From Elymus sibiricus (lineage: Eukaryota > Streptophyta > Magnoliopsida > Poales > Poaceae): a stretch of DNA of 64,000 bases. Position 1 is the stretch's first letter; each line of letters begins with the position of its first letter. Both the position numbers and the translations under genes were made by a program. The DNA is taken from assembly GCA_039707655.1 (NCBI GenBank), contig CM077671.1, positions 301,754,509 to 301,818,508 of the forward strand, read 5' to 3'. Positions 9,530 through 20,362 of this stretch are shown here, piece after piece. The notes beneath the pieces are model-generated. The model was not told where the DNA came from, searched no databases, and saw only the letters and a program-made list of their open reading frames with translations.

Positions 9530-11766
9530 TATTTAGAAGTCATGGTACACTTCAAGCTAACGCACTCCGACGACACCTGGAACCAAGTTTTACATAGATT
9601 ATTCCTGCAACCCTCCCTAGCCAAAACGTGTGCGGCCTCATTTGCAGTTCGTCGCACCCAAACAGCCCTAAAACTCCACAAACAATCATAGCCAATCATT
9701 CACCTCTTCGACAATATGCCCATTGACAGAAAGATACTTCTCTGTGTCATTGATATTGTGGACCCAAACTTATAGCACCGGCTTCTAAACTCCAATCTCC
9801 TGTTGCTACCTGGATGGCCTGCTTGCATGCCAACCCTGGGGCAAAGATGGCAGAAAGTTGGCACATTCCCATCAACAGCAGGAAAACTCCATGATGGTAC
9901 TGAAGGACCACTTCATCGCCGCCAAAAACCCGAGCCTTTTCCAAAGCGGCGTCCACGCGGGAATTGATCTAGCCAACCTCCGATGGACTCCACAAAACTG
10001 CTGTCGGTAGACCGAGCATGCCACTAGAGTCCTCATGGATCAACCTTCATTCCTATAACAGACACAACACCCATTCCTTGATGACAACAAGATCTTCTAG
10101 CCTATGGGTTTCCTTTGCATTATTCCTTTATAGCCAAAACTCATACAACCCACATAGCATGACCGCCTTCTCTTTTGCCCTGGCATGCCCCAACCAGTCA
10201 AGGAGCCAGATGCACGTTAGTTCGTGTGAATCTATCTTCGGGGGTTCGAGGCAGGGTGCACAACAACCTCCACTAAAACCATCCAAAACTATGTAGAGTA
10301 CGGACACCGCCCTAATTGATGAATGACATTCGTCTCATCTGTACCCAATGCAAAAAATGCCCGACTTAATCCTCATGTGCAATAATTTCTCCCCTACTGC
10401 TAGCCCATTCCACATGATTCTCCATTTGTCCACCTTCACTTTGTTGGGGACATCAACATCCCATGAACCAAGCCAACCAAGTCAACTCCTATTGGTGGCC
10501 ACCAAGGTTGAAGTGCTAGCATGTGTCTTTCCCACTGCAGTCAGGGACACCCTCAGATGATAAGAGGAACATACAGAAAACTGACCGTTCTTGGTGTAAT
10601 TCCAATCCCTGTAATTCTCCTTCTCCGGAACACCCACGTCTATCTTCTTTATATCACAAGTGTCCAACTCAGCAGAAGCCTGATGTAGCTTTGCATCGTC
10701 CCATCCAGTATCTTGCTTCAACAACTTTAGTGATGTGGAGCTAGTATGTTCTTGGTGGCGACAAACAACCTAACCTCGTAATCTGATTATCATTCAAAAA
10801 AATAACATTTGACCCATCTTCGATCCTCCATATGATCCCATGTCTCAATGGGTCTTTACCGCGAATGATGCTGCACCAAGTGAATGAGCGCCCTTGTAGG
10901 CACATGACCGACATGAAGTCTGAACCAGAGAAGTGCCTGGCCTTGAGGACACGGGCACACAACTAGTTTGGTCTCATTAAAATCCTACATGCTTACTTTG
11001 CTAGAAGAGTCTGGTTCAAATCCTCAAAAACATTAAAAGCAAGGCCCCCCTAGTCTTTCCTTGTGCACATTTTATCCCGTGCACCCAGTGGACCTTGCGC
11101 TCAGCATTAGCCGCTCCCCACCAAAAGTTTGAAGAGATAGATCTCAGATTTCGGCCCATTTTCTTGGAGAGATGGAAGCAGCTAATGGAATAAGTAGGTG
11201 TAGCTTGTAGCACCAACTTGTCGAGTACCTCCTTTGCGAGCCTTTGATAAGCCCTATCTAGTCCACCCAACCACTTTTAGTCTTGAGGACCCACGAACCT
11301 GCTTAAAGCATCCCTATTTGGAGTCCCCACCACCATTGGCAGACCTAGGTATAACTCCGAAATGGAAAGTGAGTCAATCGAAATGATTTTCTTAAGCTCC
11401 TCCTTCCCTGCCTAACTAAAACCTTACCCAAAGAAGATTTCTATATATTCACTCCTTGCCCTGACACCGCTTCATATACATTTAGAGAATGTCCCTCGGT
11501 TTTTCCAAGTTATTATCAGACACCTCCAGAACAATGATACTATCATCGTCGAATGGGAGTTGGGTGATATTGTGCCAGTGCTCCCAAAAGATACACCCTA
11601 AACGTCTCTTTCTCGTTGTGCTTGTTGAAACAACGCATATAATCCCGCAACACAAAGCAAGAATAAATAAGGAGATAAAGGGTCTCCATGTCATATCCCC
11701 CTAGACGGTAAAAATACATCGAACAAGGCTCCATTAAGCTTTACCGCAAACCTCGCAGAGGTGACA
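9530..11766 (-). mobile_element. LINE (L1-type) retrotransposon, 3' part of ORF2, decayed
   Basis: Read leftwards from 11766, broken frames show the end of a reverse transcriptase (GDPLSPYLF near 11680; a damaged FADD box as LPFDDDS near 11545), the thumb region (LQATPTYSISCFHLSKKM at 11160-11225, SSNFWWGAANAERKVHWV), the zf-RVT region (LCARVLKARHF, IWRIEDGSNV near 10800-10960; WNYTKNGQFSV near 10600), then an RNase H-like segment (FGGDEVVLQYHHG near 9890). Many stops and frameshifts; one TGA at 11691-11693 replaces the Arg codon expected before QGDP. The 3' boundary is approximate and no clear poly-A tail was found. The element continues after element A at 18106. Confidence 0.82.
11762..11766. 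repeat. TSD TGACA, left copy for element A
   Basis: TGACA directly before the LTR; the identical right copy is at 18101-18105. Removing 11767-18105 restores the LINE frame (VTSARFAVKLNG), which confirms the boundaries. Confidence 0.9.
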
Positions 11767-12541
11767 TGATGTCTACTATGCAACTTTATTCTTATAGACT
11801 CTGTTGGGCCTCCAAGCGTAGAGTTTTGTAGGACGACAACAAATTTACGTCAAGTGGATGATCTAAGATTTATCAATCCGTGGGAGGTGTAGGATGAAGA
11901 TGGTCTCTCTCAAACAACTCTGCAATCAAATACAAAAAATATCTTGTGTCCCCAACACACCCAATACAATGGTAAATTGTATAGGTACACTAGTTCGGCG
12001 AAGAGATGGTGATACAAGTGTAGTATGGATAGTGGATATAGGTTTTGTAATCTGAAATGATAAAAAACAACAAGGTAACAAGTGATAAAAGTGAACAAAA
12101 ACGGTATTGGAAAGCTTGGAAACAAGGCCTAGGGTTCATACTTTCACCAGTGTAATCTCTCAACATTACTAACATAATTGAATCATATAACAATCCCTTA
12201 ACGTGCGATAAAGAATCTCTCCAAAGTTCCTATAGGAGAAAGTAAGATGAAAACGTGTATCAACCTCAATACCTAGATTACCCCAATGTCACCACGAGAA
12301 TCCGTAGTTGATTACCAAAACATATGTCAAGTGATCTCGATAAATTACCCCATTATCACCAAGGGTATCCACAAGCAAGACATGCATCAAGTGATCTCAA
12401 ATCCAAAGTATTCGATCCAACAAACAAAACTTCAAAGAGCAAGACTCAATTCATCCCAACAAAGATAGAGAGGGAATAACACCATCTGATTCATCTATAT
12501 TAACAAAGCTCATGGTACATCAAGATCGTGTTCTATCAAGA

Positions 12542-12581
<40 letters not shown>

Positions 12582-13165
12582 AAACACATAGCTACTAGTA
12601 CATACCCTCAACCTCAGGGGTGAACTAGTCCCTCCTCGTCATGGAGACCGCCAAGATGATGAATATGGAATGCGGTGATGGCTTCCCCCTCCGGAAGGGC
12701 GCCAAAAAAGGGCTCCAGATGAGATCGCTACGGAACAGTGGCTTGCGGCGGCAGAGTACAAGTTCTAGGTTAAGTTTCTGGGGTTTCCCAATATATAAGA
12801 ATTTTCAGCGTCGGAATCACACCGGCAGGTGCCACAAGGGGTCCACAAGGGGGTAGGGCACACCCTAACCCCCAGGGCGCGCCCCTGCCTCATGGGGCCT
12901 CTGTGGGTCTTGTGGTACTCCCCCGAGGCTTCGTGGGTCCCTTATGTTATAGAAAAAATCATCAAAAAGTTTTATCGCGTTTGGACTTCGTTTGGTATGG
13001 ATTTTCTGGAAAATAAAAAACATGCAGAAATCATCAACTGGCAGTGGGCATTGGATTAATATGTTAGTCCATAAAAATAATATAAAAATGCACCAAAACC
13101 ATATAAAATTATTGCAAACATGGCATGAATACTTCATAAATTATAGATACGTTGGAGACGTATCA
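11767..13165 (-). repeat. Element A 3' LTR
   Basis: 1399 bp. On the plus strand it begins TGATGTCTACTATGCAAC and ends GTTGGAGACGTATCA. It contains a (GA)17 run at 12546-12579, which lies in the transcribed leader of the LTR. It differs from the 5' LTR at many positions (roughly one in twelve in the first 300 bp by eye), indicating an old insertion. Confidence 0.88.
12546..12579. repeat. (GA)17 microsatellite in LTR of element A
   Basis: Perfect GA dinucleotide run. The homologous position in the other LTR (near 17524) has only about five units, so the array expanded or contracted after insertion. Confidence 0.9.
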
Positions 13166-14769
13166 GCACCCGCAAGCTTAATTCATGCTCTTCCTCGAGT
13201 AGGTAAATGATAAAAGAAATAATTTATGAAATGTGAATTCTAGAATAGAACAAAACCTTTGATCACATAGGCAATGATAATCTAATAACAAATAACATCA
13301 TTCCAATAAGTTCAACATATCATAAACTGGTAATGAAGTATCTCGCAATCTCTCAAGATTGTATTGCAAACATAAAACAATCAATGAATTAACGTTGATG
13401 ACTAGGTACCCAAATTTGAAGATAACCATCATACTTATAAAATGATCAAATCATTTTCTATTAAGAAAATGCATGCAAATCTAAGAGTGGCCCCCATGCT
13501 CAGCACGTGATGCCAAAAGAAAGAATGATGGAATTGACTCAACATAAAAAGTAAATAAATAGGCCCTTCGCAGAGGGAACTAGGGATTAGCTTATGTGCG
13601 AGAGGTCATTGCTTAAAACAGAGATAATCATTTGAGAGGTGCACTTTTCCTGTCAACAGTTTAACGACAAAGTTTTCAATATCTTCCATGCTAAACACGT
13701 TAATTGCAGCTCCCATGCAATAGTTTTTTTCTCCCTTTCCACCATACTAACACAAACCATGGTTAGCCGAATCCATGGGTGCCTCCTAACTTTCAACTTT
13801 CCAGGTGAATGTTTTTATAAATAATTCAGGACCGGGCATCCCTGTTACCAGCCTCCCTCAAATTTGATGAGTGCATAAACTCTCGTCGGTGAGTAAAACA
13901 CACTTAGCATGGAAGATATTGACTACCCGATCGCTCCATAAGCGGTACGGGCACACAAAACATATGTCCATTTGAAGGTTTAAGAGATGGCACATGCAAA
14001 TTTACTTGGAACAATAGGGTAATACCGTATATAGGTAGATAGGTGGACTCTTTTGGCATAACTTGTTTTCAGGATTTGGATGCACGAGCAGTACTTCCGC
14101 TTAGTACAGGAAAAAGGCTAGAAAAAGACTGGGGGCAACCACCTTACCAAGTGCAAAAACCACAATCATGCATTCCCTAATAGTACCATAATTGAGAAAT
14201 TATAATCATGATGATAACCTACAAATCGTTAATGCCATCAAAGCTGAATTTGGAATTTATTAAACATGTATAAACACGTGCCAAGACAACCATCCTTCTG
14301 TTATTGGAAGATACTTATCACAACAACATGATATGTTCAACTTAATAAAACTAATGCTCATTGTTGTTATAATATAATTCCCTTACTTGATTAAAGACAT
14401 GTACTATCATAGTCTCACTTCTATTTTAATGAATTAAACGGAGGATGCATATTTACTTCTCAACACACATATGATAGATGAAGCATATGACATTCAATTC
14501 ATTCATGGATTTCTTACTCTAAAGATATAAGTGAAGCACACGAGTAAGAAATAAACTACTCCAAGAAGATATAAGCAAAGAAAAAGAGTAGCTATTAAGT
14601 AAATAGGTAGATATGTATAAACTCTCTCCCAATAAAGATTTTCAAATCTAAAGATTATATTAAGTAGCAAACAGAACAAAAAAGGACACTCCAAGAATAT
14701 CACATATCATGTGAACAAATAAAAACTTAGGCTCAACCGAGACTAATCGATAGTCGTTGACGAAGAGAG

Positions 14770-15030
14770 GTGGGATGCCTATCCGGACATCCCCAAGCTT
14801 AGACGCTTGAGACTTCTTGGAATATTAACTTGGGGAGCCTTGGGCATCCCCAAGCTTGAGCTCTGGTGTCTCGTTAATTCCCCTCATATCACGGTTTCCC
14901 CTAAGTCAGTAGTGTTGAAGACAAAAGAGGGGATGCCTTCCGGGGCATCCCCAAGCTTAGACGCTTGAATATTCCTTGAATATTACCTTGGGGTGCCTTG
15001 GGCATCCCCAAGCTTAGGGTATTGCCGCTC
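14770..15030. repeat. GGGGATGCC / GGCATCCCC inverted modules of element A
   Basis: Two related modules of about 100 bp (14770-14870 and 14930-15030). Each contains GGGATGCC, then (G)GCATCCCCAAGCTTAGACGC, CTTGAATATT, CTTGGGG and GGGCATCCCCAAGCTT. The halves can pair as hairpins. AAGCTTGGGGATGCC on the minus strand resembles the polypurine tract of Athila elements. The same pair of modules occurs in element B near 29585 and 30305. Confidence 0.7.
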
Positions 15031-15559
15031 CTTATTCTCCCCATATCTGTATCTCACCCAAAACTTCAAAACTTCAATCACACGAGAATCAACAAAACTT
15101 CGTGAGATGAGTTAGTATAATAAAATAAATCATTCACTTAGGTATTGTCAAGACAAGATTCATAATTGTTCTCACATAATGCCTACTATATTCTATTATT
15201 TCCACAATTTATGTACCACAATATAAGCTATGGAAACACAAATAAGCAAACTATGCACGCAAAACAAAACAACCTGTAATGATTTGAGTTTTTATCATAC
15301 TTATGTAACTCATAAATTATGGAAATTAGGACAAGAGAATTTGCATAGGAGTACTTTGTAAAAAAATTCAGCAATTTATCATGCTCCAGTACATAATAAT
15401 AATTCATATACTGGACACAAAAGTTTCTGTTTTTGCACAGGACCAAATAAACAAACATCCATATCACCCTAAAGGCTTAGCCTGGCACTTTATTGAAATA
15501 AAAGATACAAAAAATGATTACTACAATAGCATTAATCAGGTAAACACAAGAAACGGAAA

Positions 15560-16550
15560 GGATAAGTGTTGGGTTGTCTCCCAACAAGCGATTTTCTTTA
15601 AAGCCTTTTCGCTAGGCATTGGCAATTTCAATTATGCTCGCATAGAAGTAAAGAATTGAAACATAAAGGGAGCATCATGAATCACATATAAAACACATTT
15701 AAGCCTAACCCACTTCATATGCATAGGGATTTTGCAAGAAGACATCTTATTTAAGCACAAATTAACTTGCATAGAAAGGCATAACAAGTGCAACTTCAAA
15801 ACGCTCAACACATAGAGAGGAAGCTTGATGTTGTTGAAATATAGATGAGCACAAATTCCTCTCCCATAATAATTTTTAGTAGCATCATGAAGGAATTCAA
15901 CAATATAATTATCACATAAAGCATTCTTTTCATGATACATAAGCATATAATTTTATTAATCTCCTCATAAGCACACTTCTTCTCATTAATAATAGTGGGA
16001 CTAAACTCAACAAAATAACTACCATGAGGTACTTGATTGACATAACCGAATTGGACATTAAAATCATGATGACAAGTTTCATGGTTATCATTACTCTTTA
16101 TAACATACATGTCATCACAATAATAATCATAGATAGCAACTTTGTTGTCGTAATCAATTGAAACTTCTTCCAAAATAGTGGAATTATCATTAAATAAAGT
16201 TGTGATCTCTCCAAATCCACTTTCATAATTATTACCATAAGATTCAACACCCTCCAAAATAAAGTGGGATCATTAGTACCTAGAGTTGACACTCTTCCAA
16301 ACCCACTATCATTAGTATAACCATCATAAATAGGAAGCATGCTTTCATCATAACAAATTTTCTCATCAAAAGTAGGGGGAATAAAAAGATCATCTTCATC
16401 AAACATAGCATCCCCAAGATTATGGCTTTGCATATCATTAGCATCATGGATATCCAAATAAGGCATACTAATAACATTGCAATCATGCTCATCATTCAAG
16501 GAACTCACATTAAACATTTTGTTAAATTGTTCCTTAGCAATTGAGCACAA
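15560..16550 (-). pseudogene. Uncharacterised acidic ORF of element A, frameshifted
   Basis: Minus-strand frames 16098-16550, 15805-16257 and 15632-15946 together follow one protein interrupted by frameshifts and a stop. It is rich in Asp, Tyr, Asn and Met (MFDEDDLFIPPTFDEKICYD, ESMLPIYDGY). Its C-terminal part carries KIPMHMKWVRLKCV and, near the end, LPMPSEKALKKIACWETTQH. The same protein, less damaged, is in element B (31034-31712). No known domain is recognised. It sits next to the 5' LTR side of the internal region, where gag would normally be. Confidence 0.6.
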
Positions 16551-16711
16551 TTACGAGAATTTATATTTTCAAGAAAGACATCATAAAGGTAAAGCATTTG
16601 ATGCAACTTCACTTCCTTTTTATAATTTTCTTTTATAAACCAAACTAGTGATAAAACAAGAAACTGGAAGATTTGATTGCAAGGTCTAAAGATATACCTT
16701 CAAGCACTCAC

Positions 16712-16731
16712 CTCCTCGGCAACGGCGCCAG
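16712..16731 (-). other. Primer binding site of element A
   Basis: Minus strand TGGCGCCGTTGCCGAGGAGG, separated from the 5' LTR by eight bases. The core TGGCGCCGTTGCC is the usual Athila-group primer site. It fixes the orientation of the element. Confidence 0.8.
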
Positions 16732-16739
16732 AAATAGCT

Positions 16740-18100
16740 TGATGTCTACCGTGCAACTTTATTATTGTAGACTCAGTTGGGCCTCTAAGCACAGTTTTGT
16801 AGGACAACAACAAATTTCCGTCAAGTGGATGACCTAAGGTTTACCAATCCGTGGGAGGTGTAGGATGAAGATGATCTCTCACAAACAACCCTGCAATCAA
16901 ATACAAGAAATCTCTTGTGTCCCTAACACACCCAATACAATGGTAAATTACATAGGTGCACTAGTTTGGCGAAGAGATGGTAATATAGTTGTAGTATGGA
17001 TTGTAGATATAGGTTTTTGTAATCCGGAAATAATAAAAACAGCAAGGTAACAAGTGATAAAAGTGAGCACAAACGGTATTGCAATGCTTTGAAACAAGTC
17101 CTAGGGTTCATACTTTCACTAGCTAGTGCAATCTATCAACAATACTAACATAATTGAATCATATAACAATCCCTCAAGGTGCGATAAAGAATCACTCCAA
17201 AGTTCCTATCGGAGAAAGTAGGATGAAAATGTGTACCAACCTCTATGCCTAGATTACCCCAATGTCACCACGGCAATCCACAAGTTGATTACTAAAACAA
17301 ATGTCAAGTGTTCTTGATAAATTACCCCATTGTCACCATGGGTATCCACAAGCAAGATATACATTAAGTGATCTCAAATCCAATGTATTCAGTCCAACAT
17401 ACGAAACTTCAAAGAGCAAGACTCAGTCCATCGTAACAAAGATACAGAGGGAAGAACACCATATGATTCATCCATATTAACAAAGCTCATGGCACATCAA
17501 GATCATGTCCTATCAAGATCACAAGAGAGAGAGAGATAAAACACATAGCTACTGGTACATACCCTCAGCCCCGGGGGTGAACTACTCCCTCCTAGTCATG
17601 GAGACCGTCGGGATGATGAAGATGACATCCGGTGATGGCTTCCCCCTCCGGTAGGGCGCCAGAAAAGGGCTCCGGATGAGATCGCTTCGGAACAAAGGCT
17701 TGTGGCGGCGGAGTAAAAGTTCTAGGTTAAGTTTCAGGGGTTTCCAATATATAAGAATTTTCAGCGTCAGAATCACGCCAGGAGGTACCACAAGGGGGCA
17801 GGGCGCGCCCTACCCCCGGGGTGCGCCCCCTGCCTTGTGGGGCCCCTGTGGATCTTCTGGTACTCCCCCGAAGCTTCGTGGGTATCTTATGTTCAATAAA
17901 AAATCATCAAAAAGTTTCATCGCGTTTGGTATGGATTTTTTGGAAAACCAAAAACATGTAGAAAAACAGCAAGTGGCACTGGGCACTGGATTAATATGTT
18001 AGTCCATGAAAATAATATAAAAATGCACTAGAACCATATAAAATTATTGCAAACATGGCATAAATGCTTCATAAATTATAGATACGTTGGAGACGTATCA
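16740..18100 (-). repeat. Element A 5' LTR
   Basis: 1361 bp, homologous to 11767-13165. On the plus strand it begins TGATGTCTACCGTGCAAC and ends GTTGGAGACGTATCA, followed by the TSD TGACA at 18101-18105. Confidence 0.88.
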
Positions 18101-18105
18101 TGACA

Positions 18106-18617
18106 CATCTCATATTATCATGGTTGGCTAGGAATATGAGAAACCATATTAGATTAGCATCTATTCAAGAAAATCCACTCTACGCGATCGTAGGTTTTCA
18201 TCATGTCTAGCTCAATCGCACATAGAGGTTTCCTTCTCTTCATTGTCGTTATAGCATACACACGCTCATATGCCACCAATACATTGTTCGTGATTAATCT
18301 ACCCGGAGTGAAAGCACTCTGCTCGCCCGAGATCAAGATAGGAAACGACCACTTGAGACAGTTCGCGAGCACCTTGGCAGCAATCTTAGATAACACGTTA
18401 CACAAGATTATTGTCTAGAAATGGGACACAACACTCCAAAGCATTAACTTTTCGAATTAAAACCAAAATCTTACCATTTAATCCTTCTGCGACCTCCCAA
18501 AGAAAATCACGCACCACCTTACATACCTCGGATTTGATCAACAACATGTGTCATTGATAGAAGAGAGTTGGCAACCCACTCGGCTCGGGCACTTTCGCAG
18601 GGCCCATTTAAACAAAG
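18106..18617 (-). mobile_element. LINE reverse transcriptase, upstream fragment
   Basis: Continuation of the LINE at 9530-11766. The minus-strand frame 18154-18405 shows [19 protein letters not shown] reverse transcriptase sequence, [20 protein letters not shown] and [15 protein letters not shown], where the first catalytic Asp region (KLDMMKAYDRVEW in relatives) is kept. Further frames up to 18613 carry WALRKCPSRV-like and VRWCVIFFGR-like remnants of the finger region. The rest (endonuclease, ORF1) would lie to the right beyond element B, outside the window. Confidence 0.85.
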
Positions 18618-19675
18618 TGATGTCTACTATGCAATTTTATTCTTGTAGACTCTGTTGGGCCTCCAAGTGCAGAGTTTTGTAGGACAATAGCAATTTTCCC
18701 TCAAGTGGATGACCTAAGGTTTATCAATCCGTGGGAGGTGTATGATGAAGATGGTCTCTCTCAAACAACCCTGCAATTAAATACAAGAAATCTCTTGTGT
18801 CCCCAACACACCCAATACAATGATAAATTGTATAGGTGCACTAGTTCGATGAAGAGATGGTGATACAAGTGTAGTACGGATAGTAGAAATAGGTTTTTAT
18901 AATCTGGATAAATAAAAACAGCAAGGTAACAAGTAGTAAACAACGAGCAAAACGATATATTAATGCTTGGAAATAAGACCAAGGGTTCATACTTTCACTA
19001 GTGCAATATCTCAACAATGCTAACATAATAGAATCATATGATCATCTCTCAACGTGCGGCAAAGAATCACTCCAAAGTTCATAAGTAGCGGAGAACATAA
19101 GATGAAATTGTTGTAGGTAGTAGAACCACCTCAAAGTTATCATTTCCGATCAATCTATTGAGTTATTCCTATAAGTGTCACAAACAGCCCTAGAGTTCGT
19201 ACTAAAATAACACCTATGATACATATCAATCAACCCTAATGTAACCTAGATACTCCATTGTCACCTCAAGTATCCGTGGGTTAGTTATTCGACATGCATC
19301 AAACAATTTCAGATTCATCATATTCAATCCAACACAAAGAGTTTCAAAGAGCACCCCAAGATTTCTATCATAGAAAGTAGGACAATAACACGTATCAACC
19401 CATATGCATAGATTACCCCATTGTCACCACGAGAACCCGCAAGTTGAGTACCAAAACATATATCAAGTGAATCAATAGAACACCCCATTGTCACCACGGG
19501 TATCCACATGCAAGACATACATCAAGTGATCTCAAATCCAATATTCAATCCGACATAACAAAACCTCAAAGGGAAAGACTCAATTCATCACATCAAGATA
19601 AAGAGGGAAGAACACCATATGATCCAACTTTATTAACAAAGCCCATGATACATCAAGATCGTGACATCTTAAGAA

Positions 19676-19678
<3 letters not shown>

Positions 19679-19708
<30 letters not shown>
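19679..19708. repeat. (GA)15 microsatellite in LTR of element B
   Basis: Perfect GA run at the same LTR position as in element A. Confidence 0.9.
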
Positions 19709-19710
<2 letters not shown>

Positions 19711-20357
19711 ACATAGCTACTGGTACATACCCTCAGCCCCGAGGGTGAACTACCCCCTCTTCATCATGGACACCGCCAGGATGATAAAGATGGTCTCCGG
19801 TGATGATTCCCCTCTCCGACAGGGTGCCGGAACAGGGCTCCGGATGAGTTTTAATGAATCATGATCACTTATATTCAACTGGATATATGTGCCTGGATCT
19901 TTCCCCACCACATGATGCTTTCCAAAGAATTAATAGATTGGAATAGGGATGAACATTATTGACTCTTGCATAAAAGTAAATACATAAAAGTAAAAGATAG
20001 GCCCTTTAGATAGGTAATTAGAGGTTGTCATGCACTTGTTATTTTTGGATGTGCAAGCTCTTAATGGAAAGGAACGTCACTTTGTATTGCCTCGTGTGAT
20101 AGCAACCTTTATTATACAGTCCGTCGCTTTTATTTCTTCACCATCACAAGTTCATACAAAGCTTATTTTCCCTTCCAATAAAAGATCATACATATTTAGG
20201 AGCAATTTATAGTTCTTTTTGCACTGATGACAATTTACTTGAAGGATCTTATTCAATCCATAGGTAGATATAGTATACTCTCATGGCAAGAAACTGGGTT
20301 TAAGGGTTTTTGGATGCACAGGTAGTATCTCTACTTAGTACGAATTTTTGGCTAGCA

Positions 20358-20362
20358 AAAGA
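20358..20362. repeat. TSD AAAGA, left copy for the Angela element
   Basis: AAAGA before the 5' LTR; an identical copy at 28963-28967 follows the 3' LTR. Joining the flanks gives GCTAGCAAAAGATCC, homologous to GATAGCAAAGATC in element C near 34190. Confidence 0.93.

Larger units (their letters stand above)
8404..9530. other. Intergenic DNA upstream of the PPR gene
   Basis: Promoter side of the PPR gene. No clear TATA box was fixed. It includes a GC-rich block at 8600-8830 without an intact frame, two long G runs (8843-8942) and a stretch of TTGCAACA-type short repeats (9050-9265). The last 150 bp are AT-rich and border the 3' end of a LINE. Confidence 0.4.
11767..18100 (-). mobile_element. 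Element A: pol-less Athila-related LTR retrotransposon (LARD-like)
   Basis: A 6.3 kb element in minus orientation. The left (3') LTR is 11767-13165 and the right (5') LTR 16740-18100, both bounded by TGATACGTCTCC...GACATCA on the minus strand. A primer binding site lies next to the 5' LTR (16712-16731) and there is a 5-bp TSD TGACA. The 3.6 kb internal region has no reverse transcriptase or integrase, only a broken acidic ORF (15.6-16.55 kb) and structured GGGGATGCC modules. LTR ends and primer site are those of Triticeae Athila-lineage Gypsy elements; a family name is not assigned. It presumably depended on proteins of an autonomous relative such as element C. It splits the reverse transcriptase of a LINE. 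Confidence 0.88.
18618..20362 (-). mobile_element. Element B, left part: truncated 3' LTR plus internal non-coding DNA
   Basis: An LTR homologous to those of element A begins at 18618 (TGATGTCTACTATGCAAT) in the same orientation, but stops at about 19848 after GGGCTCCGGATGAG. The last part of the LTR and the adjoining internal DNA are deleted. From 19849 the sequence matches the internal 3' non-coding part of element C (from about 33687). It is interrupted at 20362 by the Angela element and resumes at 28968. It lies in the LINE; the putative left TSD is CAAAG (18613-18617). Confidence 0.75.
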
